Shown here piece by piece: positions 1-5,630 of a stretch of DNA of 5,630 bases; within the stretch, counting starts at the first letter, position 1; each line of letters begins with the position of its first letter. The stretch covers positions 218-5,847 of the forward strand of contig DDPN01000080.1 in NCBI GenBank assembly GCA_002342205.1, read 5' to 3'. The stretch comes from Chitinophagaceae bacterium UBA2467 (lineage in GTDB: Bacteria; Bacteroidota; Bacteroidia; Chitinophagales; Chitinophagaceae). Made by a program: the position numbers and the translations under genes. The notes below the pieces were generated by a model. It ran no database searches, was not told the DNA's origin, and saw only the letters and a list, made by a program, of their open reading frames with translations.

Positions 1-564
1 GTGACTGCGTTTTCTGATGATCGCTTTACAACTCCTTTAGGTACAGATGCCGTACAACAATTAGTGGCAGGTAGCTTGGATACTGTTCCTAAATATGATA
101 TCAAGCAAATTGATAAGGTGATTGGTTATGTGGTCACTCGCAAGTCTTTTGATCCAAAAGAAATCAATAAGATCCGTTTGAAAGAAGAGTGGGTGTTTGA
201 TCGTGAGTCCAGCCGTATGCATGTACGTATTTTGGGTATCGGACTTCTCAAAACAGAATATTTCCCAAATACAACCAAAGAGAGAGGAACCTCTTCTTTG
301 TTCTGGGTTTACTATCCTGATATGCGTCCTACATTGGTTAAATCGGAAGTGTACAACCCAAAGAACATGGGACAAAATCGCATGACTTGGGAAGAGCTTT
401 TTGAAAGCCGCATGTTCAGTAGCTACATTGTAAAATCAACCCTAGATAATCCACAGAACAAATTGATCCGTAACTATATCAAGGATCCTATTCTACAATT
501 ATTAGAAGGCGAAAACATCAAAGAGAAGATCTTCAACTTTGAGCAGGATCTTTGGTCGTACTAA
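1..564 (+). CDS. gldN: GldN C-terminal part (type IX secretion / gliding motility), 5' truncated by window edge
   Basis: GldN (PorN in Porphyromonas) is a periplasmic partner of the GldK outer-membrane ring of the type IX secretion system, which exports adhesins and enzymes and supports gliding in Bacteroidota. The frame is open from base 1, so the GTG there is probably an internal valine codon and the true start lies to the left; 187 residues are visible of a protein usually over 300. Family hallmarks are RLKEEWVFDRESSRMHVRI (residues 59-77, basic and aromatic, followed by GIGLL), then FWVYYPDMRP (101-110), the VYNPKN block (117-122), a LFESRMFSSYIVK block (133-145) and the acidic C-terminal end EQDLWSY. 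No frameshift or internal stop is seen. gldK, gldL and gldM would be expected just upstream, outside the window. The gene ends 20 bases before a strong terminator, so it is probably the last gene of its operon. Identification is by remembered family motifs. Confidence 0.93.
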   Translation: MTAFSDDRFTTPLGTDAVQQLVAGSLDTVPKYDIKQIDKVIGYVVTRKSFDPKEINKIRLKEEWVFDRESSRMHVRILGIGLLKTEYFPNTTKERGTSSLFWVYYPDMRPTLVKSEVYNPKNMGQNRMTWEELFESRMFSSYIVKSTLDNPQNKLIRNYIKDPILQLLEGENIKEKIFNFEQDLWSY

Positions 565-584
565 GCATAATAAAATAATTTGAG

Positions 585-609
585 AGCCCCCAAATTTGGG
601 GGCTTTTTT
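585..609 (+). terminator. Rho-independent terminator after gldN, possibly shared with the convergent gene
   Basis: Bases 585-604 form a perfect 20-base palindrome (AGCCCCCAAA / TTTGGGGGCT), which folds into an 8-bp GC-rich stem with an AATT loop. It is followed directly by a run of six T (604-609). It lies 20 bases after the gldN stop and fits a classic intrinsic terminator for the plus strand. The minus-strand nucleotidyltransferase gene ends at 633, only 28 bases away, so the same hairpin may also stop that transcript. In that direction, however, the bases after the stem (CTCTCAAATTATTTT) are not a clean T tract, so two-way action is inference. Confidence 0.9.
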
Positions 610-632
610 GTGTCCCTTAAACATTGGAATCA

Positions 633-1400
633 CTAAATAACTTTAAAAGATTTTTTGAGTTGTTCGTATACACGATTCGTATCAATGTTACCTAAACCCA
701 TTTCTTTAAAGATTGCTCTATCGGGTATTTCACTACGAATAACCTCTACAAATTGATTCATATTATTTTGAATTATCAATGGTAATGTAAATTCTGAATC
801 AGGAGTTAACATCACAGCCAATCGAAAAATATCAGCTTTATGTTTCTTTAATTGCTTTGAATCCTCCTTACTGCCATTATCTAATCTTTCTTTGGTTTCT
901 AAAAATGCTATAGCCTTCAGGCAAATCAATGCTTCAATATTGGCTCGATGCAACCCATCTTGAATTTGACTATGCTCAATCATATAATTGTAATATTCTT
1001 CATTAAGCAAAATTGCAGATAGGCTAGAAAGATTATCATCCACGGGGATTGGGGTAATATGTGAATCTGGTGGCAAAATAATGAGATCAGGTGTTCTTGA
1101 GAACAATTCAATTTGAAAAGGGAAGTCCGTATTACTAGGCCTTTTAAATCGATAGTATTTACGTTGATCTGTGCTCTTCTCCTTATCGCCATAATCACCA
1201 TCTTTGATGAACTGCCAAAATTGTTGAACAAATTCAGTACTCAATGCCTCCACGATTAGTATGATATCAATATCCTTTGTTGCCCTTGGAATAAACCCTG
1301 CCTCACCAATAATAATATCACAGGCGGATCCACCAATAATGATATAATTTTCAGAATACTGCCCAAAGTACTTTTTAAAAATATCTAGACCTACTACCAT
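633..1400 (-). CDS. AbiEii/AbiGii-type nucleotidyltransferase, probable toxin of a type IV-like toxin-antitoxin pair
   Basis: A 255-residue protein with the signature of a polymerase-beta-fold nucleotidyltransferase. It has a GGSACDII loop (residues 23-30), then RATKDIDI (39-46) with the paired metal-binding aspartates D43 and D45, and a likely third acidic residue E98 in FQIELFSR. A lysine-rich helical part follows (K162 in CLKAIAFLE; KHKADIFRL at 186-194). In known AbiEii-type toxins this domain adds nucleotides to tRNA or another target and arrests growth, often as phage defence; the substrate here cannot be read from the sequence. The length and catalytic residues look intact. The ATG at 1400 overlaps the end of the upstream winged-helix gene by 7 bases and has an AAAGAGA stretch 5 bases before it, so translational coupling is likely. 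The stop is a TAG. GC is low (20/60 in 661-720). It could instead be a non-toxic nucleotidyltransferase, but the gene pair argues for a toxin role. Confidence 0.85.
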   Translation of the reverse strand: MVVGLDIFKKYFGQYSENYIIIGGSACDIIIGEAGFIPRATKDIDIILIVEALSTEFVQQFWQFIKDGDYGDKEKSTDQRKYYRFKRPSNTDFPFQIELFSRTPDLIILPPDSHITPIPVDDNLSSLSAILLNEEYYNYMIEHSQIQDGLHRANIEALICLKAIAFLETKERLDNGSKEDSKQLKKHKADIFRLAVMLTPDSEFTLPLIIQNNMNQFVEVIRSEIPDRAIFKEMGLGNIDTNRVYEQLKKSFKVI

Positions 1401-2407
1401 ATATATCTCTTTAAGACTTGATCCAATGCCATCTCAATCCTTTCATCACTTTTATCCTGCATACTTAAACATATAGAAAGAGGATCGACTACTGTCATAT
1501 TGCTAATAATACTTAAAGGCTTGTATTTCCAAATTTCCAATGCATATTTTCCCTCACTAGGATTTTGATTCACTAATTGATTGCTCTTCTGTAATCTATA
1601 AAATTCATCCTTCTCAATCGCGTAATACGCTTGATTACTTGGATTCAAGTCTGTGAAAGTCGATAATGCACTGATGTTGCTTTTAAGTAAACTCAACCCT
1701 TTCGGCTTTTCATCTACGTAGACCGTCTTGATTACTGGATTTACAAATAAATTATCCTTCTTTAACTTTTCCCATAATGCCTTTTTATCATATCGAAATC
1801 GAATGAACTTTTCTTTTGCTCCAATCACGTCTATTAAACTATGACTTTTTAAATTGTTAATAGCTTTAGTAATTGTCATTGGCGTATAACCAAACTTTTG
1901 TGCAATGTCCTTAAATGGATGTTCTTGGATTTTCCAATTCAAGTCATCACTGAGTATCTGATAGATGATGAGCAACTGCGCTGAAGGTATCAATGTTTCT
2001 TTTTGAGCATTATCCCGAGGATAGCTTTCTCGCAGGTCTATCAATAAATCAGGCAAATACATTTGTTTTCCTGGTACAATAAAATTGATTTGCTTTTCAA
2101 TCAATCGTTTGCGGTTATACGCTTTTATATTTTCAAGTACTATAACTACAATTTTATTTAATTGCTTGTGGATTTGCTGAAGTTGCTTTTCAATTTGTAG
2201 GATGCTGAGACCTTCTTCGTTCTTTAATTCCGCAAACACCACATCCGTATTAAAAAGGTTTATGTTGTAGAGGTTGAATATTTCTATTAAATACATGGGT
2301 AACTGACCCTGGTTGCTCTTAGCAATCGGGTTTGCTGTGACATTAATGCCAAGCACTTCATTTAAATATTTCAGGACATTTTTCATTTTAGAATCATTAA
2401 TAAACAT
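1394..2407 (-). CDS. Winged-helix regulator, probable AbiEi-like antitoxin
   Basis: A 337-residue protein from the ATG at 2407. The frame can be extended to a TTG at 2419, but that would lie inside the inverted repeat; an ATG at 2386 (protein starting MKNVLKYLNEVLG) is a credible alternative. Three parts can be seen. An N-terminal region of about 130 residues includes FAELKNEEG (58-66) and INFIVPGKQMYLPDLLIDL (107-125). A winged-helix DNA-binding domain spans about 142-208, with the recognition-helix segment FGYTPMTITKAINNL (172-186) and a wing ending in FIRFRYDKK. A C-terminal region contains ALEIWKYKPLSI and VDPLSICLSMQDKSDERIE (307-325), which recalls the C-terminal part of AbiEi-type antitoxins. 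It sits directly upstream of, and overlaps, the nucleotidyltransferase gene, the order usual for antitoxin then toxin. The likely job is to neutralise the toxin and repress the shared promoter. The antitoxin role is inferred from the neighbour and the fold; the N-terminal region is not recognised. Confidence 0.75.
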   Translation of the reverse strand: MFINDSKMKNVLKYLNEVLGINVTANPIAKSNQGQLPMYLIEIFNLYNINLFNTDVVFAELKNEEGLSILQIEKQLQQIHKQLNKIVVIVLENIKAYNRKRLIEKQINFIVPGKQMYLPDLLIDLRESYPRDNAQKETLIPSAQLLIIYQILSDDLNWKIQEHPFKDIAQKFGYTPMTITKAINNLKSHSLIDVIGAKEKFIRFRYDKKALWEKLKKDNLFVNPVIKTVYVDEKPKGLSLLKSNISALSTFTDLNPSNQAYYAIEKDEFYRLQKSNQLVNQNPSEGKYALEIWKYKPLSIISNMTVVDPLSICLSMQDKSDERIEMALDQVLKRYIW

Positions 2408-2412
2408 AATAA

Positions 2413-2443
2413 TGCACAATAAACCTAATTGGTATAATGTGCA
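2413..2443 (-). promoter_or_regulatory. Imperfect inverted repeat, probable operator of the winged-helix/nucleotidyltransferase pair
   Basis: The arms are TGCACAATAAACC (2413-2425) and GGTATAATGTGCA (2431-2443). They are inverted copies matching at 11 of 13 positions across a 5-base spacer TAATT. The repeat covers the downstream end of the predicted -7 box and the likely transcription start, and ends 6 bases before the ATG at 2407. A dimer or two molecules of the winged-helix protein bound here would block transcription, as AbiEi-type antitoxins are known to do on inverted repeats. There is no T tract, so it is not a convincing terminator for the gene upstream. The binding protein is inferred. 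Confidence 0.6.
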
Positions 2444-2457
2444 AATATAGGTATAAT
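2431..2457. repeat. Direct repeat GGTATAAT, 19 bases apart
   Basis: GGTATAAT occurs at 2431-2438 and again at 2450-2457. The first copy is part of the right arm of the inverted repeat; the second lies between the -33 and -7 boxes. The start-to-start distance of 19 bases is close to two turns of the helix, so both copies would face the same side of the DNA. It may be an extra half-site for the same regulator. The short length in AT-rich DNA means chance is possible. Confidence 0.4.
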
Positions 2458-2472
2458 AACTTGATTTACAAA
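2442..2472 (-). promoter_or_regulatory. Bacteroidota-type promoter for the toxin-antitoxin-like pair
   Basis: On the minus strand a TTTG (2472 to 2469) is followed after 19 bases by TATATTTG (2449 to 2442). This matches the Bacteroidota -33 TTTG and -7 TAnnTTTG consensus with a normal spacing. Transcription would begin around 2435-2438, leaving a leader of roughly 30 bases before the ATG at 2407. The -33 box overlaps the region just after the TAA stop of the phosphoesterase gene (2466-2468), so the pair has its own promoter even though it may also receive read-through from that gene. Confidence 0.6.
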
Positions 2473-3230
2473 ACTATGAATCTTCCAAGTTGGAAAAGCT
2501 CGTTTTCTAGATGCTTCACATAGCCTAACTGGTTGGTTGCTAAGCGAGTATTTCCGATGAAAAAGTCAGGCGTATTAAAATGATGATGCCCATAGGCCCA
2601 AAAATCGATATTTGATGTTTCGATAAAGTCATAGAGTTCCGTGGCAAATGCTTCATTCAGTACATCCCCTTTGTATTTGGGCGGATAGTTTAAAAATGTA
2701 GGACAATGATGAGAAAACACAACCAACTTGTCGACATTCGATTGATTTACGGATTGCTTTATAAAATCTAAACTCTCTTGATGCAATGAATTGTAATGTT
2801 CCGATGTAAAACGCGAACCATTATGTTTTATTAGGTGAAAGTCATTCAAACTTCGTTCTATCTGCCATTGATTTGCGAAGCTAATTTGACTCCACAAGGT
2901 TGAAAATAAAAGATTAATTCCGCTATGAATTACCGTAGTATTATTCACCAACGTCACATTATTTTTTATACGATTATTTAATACTCCACTCTTTTCAGTA
3001 ATATCAAAATGATAATACTCATGATTGCCAGGCAACCAATAGGTGTGTTCAAAATGATCTGCTAGGTAAGAGAAAAAATCATCGTGTTGATTCATGATGG
3101 CAAATGGAACAATGTCTCCAGCCAAAACCAATATATCCCCCACAGGTTGTAACGGATTTTCTTTAATGAATTTGCTATTTTGAGAAAATTCCAAATGCAA
3201 ATCAGAGGCGTATTGAATTTTTAATTTCAT
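2466..3230 (-). CDS. Calcineurin-like metallophosphoesterase
   Basis: A 254-residue soluble protein from the ATG at 3230 (MKLKIQYASDLHLEF). The frame extends to a TTG at 3260, but the added residues are hydrophobic and precede the conserved first strand, so the ATG is preferred. The full set of calcineurin-like metal-ligand motifs is present in order: SDLHLEF (D10, H12), LAGDIV (D39), PGNHEYYH (N69, H70), FSHHCP (H174) and GHHHF (H215, H217). Enzymes of this fold use two metal ions to cleave phosphomono- or diesters; the substrate cannot be read here and may be a nucleotide, nucleic acid or other phosphoester. No signal peptide or membrane segment is evident, so it is probably cytoplasmic. 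Its stop lies 58 bases before the winged-helix gene, with that gene's promoter reaching its end. GC is low (20/60 in 2821-2880), like the two genes downstream and unlike uvrC. It could be part of the same cassette or a separate accessory gene. Confidence 0.9.
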   Translation of the reverse strand: MKLKIQYASDLHLEFSQNSKFIKENPLQPVGDILVLAGDIVPFAIMNQHDDFFSYLADHFEHTYWLPGNHEYYHFDITEKSGVLNNRIKNNVTLVNNTTVIHSGINLLFSTLWSQISFANQWQIERSLNDFHLIKHNGSRFTSEHYNSLHQESLDFIKQSVNQSNVDKLVVFSHHCPTFLNYPPKYKGDVLNEAFATELYDFIETSNIDFWAYGHHHFNTPDFFIGNTRLATNQLGYVKHLENELFQLGRFIVL

Positions 3231-3382
3231 ACTGAATAAAGGGCACAATATAAATAACAATTACACACTTAAATTATTTGTAGTTTTCGCAAATGAACTT
3301 ACGTGCATGTTAAGCAAGTAGTAAAAAAACGACAGCCAGACTATTAAAAGACATTACGAAAGGGCGATAAGCGTACTGCTAT

Positions 3383-5197
3383 TTATTCTTTCTTAAAGTA
3401 AGCTTCAATCTTTTTTGCTTTTGCGGCGCCTACTACCTTGATTAGTTCTTGCGTTGTTGCTGCAGCAATATTTTTACTGGATCTAAAGTGCTTGAGTAAA
3501 AGAGTTGCTGTTTGTGCGCCAATGCCTGGGATTTCTTGTAACTCGTTTTTAAACGTTCCTTTGCTGCGCTGTTGTCGGTGAAAGGTCAACCCAAAACGGT
3601 GCACTTCATCTCGAATGCGGCGAATAAAAAGTAAACTAGGCCCATTGTAAGGTAATTTGAGCGACTCTGAATCGCCTGCAAAGAAAAGCTCCTCTTCATT
3701 TTTAGCGAGCCCTACCAAGGTCATACGGCCCTGTAATCCTAATTCAGTAATGGCTTCTTGTGCGGCACTCAGTTGTCCTTTTCCTCCGTCAATGATCACC
3801 AGTTGAGGAAAGGGTTGCTCTTCTTCTTGCATGCGTTTGTAGTGTCGGCCTACGGCTTCTTTCATAGAAGCAAAGTCGTTTATGCCCTGTACAGTTTTGA
3901 TATTGAATTTTCGGTAATCTTTTTTGCTGGGTTGTCCGTCTTTAAAACAGACCACAGCTGAAACGGGGAAGCTGCCTTGAAAATTAGAGTTATCAAAACA
4001 CTCAATATGTACAGGGAGTGAGCTTAGTTGTAGATCCTGTTGTAAATCTGAAAGTAACTTTTCTGTGTCCTCCAATTTTTGAGTCAACTGCAAGCGCTGT
4101 TTTCGTTTGATATCTGAAATAAAATAGGCCGCATTTTTTTGAGAGAGGTCCAGTAGTTTTTTCTTATCGCCCGATTTAGGGACTGTGATTTTAAGCGAAG
4201 GGTCCGGGTACTCAATTGAAAAGGGAGTGACAATTTCTGGTGCTTGACTGCCAAACTGCTCTCGTAACTGTGAAATAGCAAAAGCTAATATTTCTGCCGG
4301 TGATTCATTGAGTTTGGGTTGCAGTTCTACGGTATGCGTTTGATTGATGGCTCCATTGCGAACCATGAGGTAGTTGACATATACTTGTTCACCCTGACTA
4401 ATGGAGAATATGTCAAGGGTAGCCGCTTTTGCATTTGCTACAACGGAGCGGGCTTGGTATTGTCGTAAAAATTCAATTTTCTTTTTTTGCTGTGCGGCTT
4501 TTTCAAAAGCTAACTCACTAGCCAGCTTTTTCATTTCTGTTTCCATCGATCGGATCACAGGTCCCAGATTGCCGCTTAATAGGTCTCGCACTTTTTCTAA
4601 TTCTTCTTGGTAAGCGGTGGCGGACTGTAATCCTTCGCAGGGTCCTTTGCAATTACCTAAATGGTATTCTAGGCAAACCTTATACTTTTTTTGTTCAATT
4701 TTTTTTGGAGAAAGATCTAGTGTGCAAGTACGTAGGGGGATTGTTTGCTTAATAAAATTCAAAAGTTCACGCACATGATAAACCGAAGTAAATGGTCCCA
4801 GATACGAAGAGCCGTCATTTATTTTTTGTCGGGTTAAAAACACCCGGGGAAAATGCTCTTTACGAATGACAATAAAAGGATAGGTTTTGTCATCTTTTAA
4901 TAAAATATTGAAACGTGGACGGAATTCTTTGATCAGTGAATTTTCCAGTAAAAATGCATCCTGCTCGGTATTGACAATCGTAAATTCTATACGCTCAATC
5001 CGTTTGACCAGCTCTAGTGTTTTTTGATTTTGCGCTTGTTTAGTAAAATAAGAGCTAACGCGTTTGCGAAGTTGTTTGGCCTTGCCTACATACAACAACT
5101 CACCACTCGCATCATAGTATTTATAAATGCCAGGCTGATCAGGAAGTGTGTAAGAGATTTTACTGTACTGTTCCGGCGTCATAATCGTTGTGATCAT
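3383..5197 (-). CDS. uvrC: Excinuclease ABC subunit C (UvrC)
   Basis: UvrC joins the UvrB-DNA complex and cuts the damaged strand on both sides of a lesion in nucleotide-excision repair. The protein is 604 residues, a normal length. An N-terminal GIY-YIG nuclease has PGIYKYYD (22-29), LLYVGKAKQLRKRVSSYF (34-51, R46) and E85 in FLLENSLIKEF; it makes the 3' cut. Cysteines C158, C175, C183 and C187 match the spacing of the iron-sulfur cluster ligands known in E. coli UvrC. A UVR motif for UvrB contact lies about 216-251. The RNase-H-like nuclease for the 5' cut carries D402 (ECFDNSN), D470 (IIDGGKGQL) and the histidines H533/H540. A helix-hairpin-helix end begins at LQEIPGIGAQTA (552-563). The ATG at 5197 gives a 38-base overlap with the gene upstream. 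A second ATG at 5182 (MTPEQYSKIS, 599 residues, 23-base overlap) resembles the usual family start and may be the real one. No own promoter is seen; co-transcription with the upstream gene is likely. Confidence 0.97.
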   Translation of the reverse strand: MITTIMTPEQYSKISYTLPDQPGIYKYYDASGELLYVGKAKQLRKRVSSYFTKQAQNQKTLELVKRIERIEFTIVNTEQDAFLLENSLIKEFRPRFNILLKDDKTYPFIVIRKEHFPRVFLTRQKINDGSSYLGPFTSVYHVRELLNFIKQTIPLRTCTLDLSPKKIEQKKYKVCLEYHLGNCKGPCEGLQSATAYQEELEKVRDLLSGNLGPVIRSMETEMKKLASELAFEKAAQQKKKIEFLRQYQARSVVANAKAATLDIFSISQGEQVYVNYLMVRNGAINQTHTVELQPKLNESPAEILAFAISQLREQFGSQAPEIVTPFSIEYPDPSLKITVPKSGDKKKLLDLSQKNAAYFISDIKRKQRLQLTQKLEDTEKLLSDLQQDLQLSSLPVHIECFDNSNFQGSFPVSAVVCFKDGQPSKKDYRKFNIKTVQGINDFASMKEAVGRHYKRMQEEEQPFPQLVIIDGGKGQLSAAQEAITELGLQGRMTLVGLAKNEEELFFAGDSESLKLPYNGPSLLFIRRIRDEVHRFGLTFHRQQRSKGTFKNELQEIPGIGAQTATLLLKHFRSSKNIAAATTQELIKVVGAAKAKKIEAYFKKE

Positions 5198-5630
5198 TCC
5201 AAATTACTTTGGCGGTAGTAATAACAGGTTGTTCGCCGGGTAATTGAGAAGTACGGGTTATTTGAAAACTGCGATCCAGTAGCCAAAGCATTTCTAGTTG
5301 AAGCAAGCCATTTCTGTCATTACGTACTTTACTGGCAATGATCGTAGTTACTTTATCTCCAGTAGCAGGGTCAGGCTTTACCATGATTTCTTCCTTTTGC
5401 CATTCTTCGTTATTCGCATCTAACGGTAGGTAGGTGAGAATGACGCGTTTTAGTAATTCATCATACCTGCTTTCTTCCTTGAAACGTTTTGCGTTTTTTG
5501 ATAAAGAAAGATCAAGTATATCTAAGAATTCTGCGGCTTCCTGTCTAAACTCTTCTCTACGGATGTACACCGTATCGGATGGAATGGTGTCAGTTCCTTT
5601 ATAGATGTATTTCGTAATTGAGTAAAGGGA
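5160..5630 (-). CDS. Unrecognised protein upstream of uvrC, C-terminal 156 residues only
   Basis: The frame is open from the right edge of the window to a TAA at 5160-5162, so the start lies outside; the GTG at 5570 is most likely an internal codon. I do not recognise the family. The visible part begins with a Ser/Tyr/Thr-rich stretch, then IPSDTVYIRREEFRQEAAEF, a charged helical segment (LSKNAKRFKEESRYDELLKR), and beta-type sequence with VTTIIASKVRND, LQLEMLWLLDRSFQITRT and TTAKVIWND. It has no transmembrane helix and no catalytic motif that I can name. Domain character would fit a periplasmic or lipoprotein-type conserved protein, but the N-terminus that would show a signal peptide is missing. 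It overlaps uvrC by 23 to 38 bases in another frame, so the two are probably one transcript. GC and codon use look like uvrC and not like the AT-rich block. The coding call is firm because of the long open frame and the overlap; the function is unknown. Confidence 0.75.
   Translation of the reverse strand, partial: SLYSITKYIYKGTDTIPSDTVYIRREEFRQEAAEFLDILDLSLSKNAKRFKEESRYDELLKRVILTYLPLDANNEEWQKEEIMVKPDPATGDKVTTIIASKVRNDRNGLLQLEMLWLLDRSFQITRTSQLPGEQPVITTAKVIWNDHNDYDAGTVQ

Noticed and set aside
61..375. Open frame on the minus strand opposite gldN, and a short plus-strand frame at 197-385
   Set aside because: Both are shadows of the gldN reading frame, which has clear family motifs; their translations have no recognisable character.
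980..1231. Second minus-strand frame inside the nucleotidyltransferase gene
   Set aside because: It lies wholly inside a gene with conserved motifs, in another frame, with no start signal of its own.
2408..2419. TTG at 2419 as start of the winged-helix gene
   Set aside because: It adds four residues, sits in the operator repeat, and two ATG codons (2407, 2386) follow closely.
3231..3260. TTG at 3260 as start of the phosphoesterase
   Set aside because: The ATG at 3230 begins right before the conserved first strand of the fold; the extra residues are not typical.
3244..3320. Promoter for the phosphoesterase gene in the spacer
   Set aside because: Only partial matches to TAnnTTTG were found (TTCATTTG, TATATTGT), without a well-placed TTTG upstream.
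3323..3345. Run of seven T on the minus strand after uvrC as a terminator
   Set aside because: The bases before it (TAGTCTGGCTGTCG) do not form a stable hairpin, so no intrinsic terminator for uvrC can be supported.
3261..3382. Small gene, RNA gene or CRISPR-like repeat in the spacer between the phosphoesterase and uvrC
   Set aside because: No repeat, tRNA-like fold or credible short frame was seen in these 122 bases.
3758..3961. Short open frames inside uvrC on both strands (also 4084-4281, 4401-4613, 5024-5218)
   Set aside because: All overlap conserved UvrC domains and look like frame shadows.

Overview
The window most likely comes from a Bacteroidota chromosome. It opens inside gldN, a gliding-motility / type IX secretion gene known only from that phylum. 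The best promoter found matches the Bacteroidota consensus (TTTG, 19 bases, TAnnTTTG), and Shine-Dalgarno sequences are weak or absent. The protein sequences would fit a member of the Chitinophagaceae or a relative, but that is an impression and not something the sequence proves.

Layout. (1) Bases 1-564, plus strand: the C-terminal 187 residues of GldN, ending in a strong hairpin terminator (585-609). (2) Bases 633-3230, minus strand: an AT-rich block of three accessory genes. In transcription order these are a calcineurin-like metallophosphoesterase, a winged-helix regulator that resembles an AbiEi antitoxin, and an AbiEii-type nucleotidyltransferase. The last two overlap by 7 bases and look like a type IV-like toxin-antitoxin or abortive-infection pair. 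Just upstream of the pair, inside 60 bases, lie a Bacteroidota promoter, a 13-base imperfect inverted repeat over its -7 box, and a direct repeat of one half-site, which suggests negative autoregulation. (3) Bases 3231-3382: a short spacer with no gene seen. (4) Bases 3383-5197, minus strand: a complete uvrC for nucleotide-excision repair, with all expected domains and key residues. It overlaps by up to 38 bases the end of an unrecognised gene that runs off the right edge (5160-5630).

How it fits together. The flanks are housekeeping or core genes (secretion/motility and DNA repair) and have higher GC by hand counts of sample lines (27/60 in gldN, 28/60 in uvrC). The three middle genes are poorer in GC (16 to 20/60) and of the kind that moves between genomes. 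The simplest reading is a small defence/toxin-antitoxin cassette inserted between the gldN terminator and the uvrC unit. No transposase, integrase, tRNA or duplicated target site was seen, so how it arrived is unknown.
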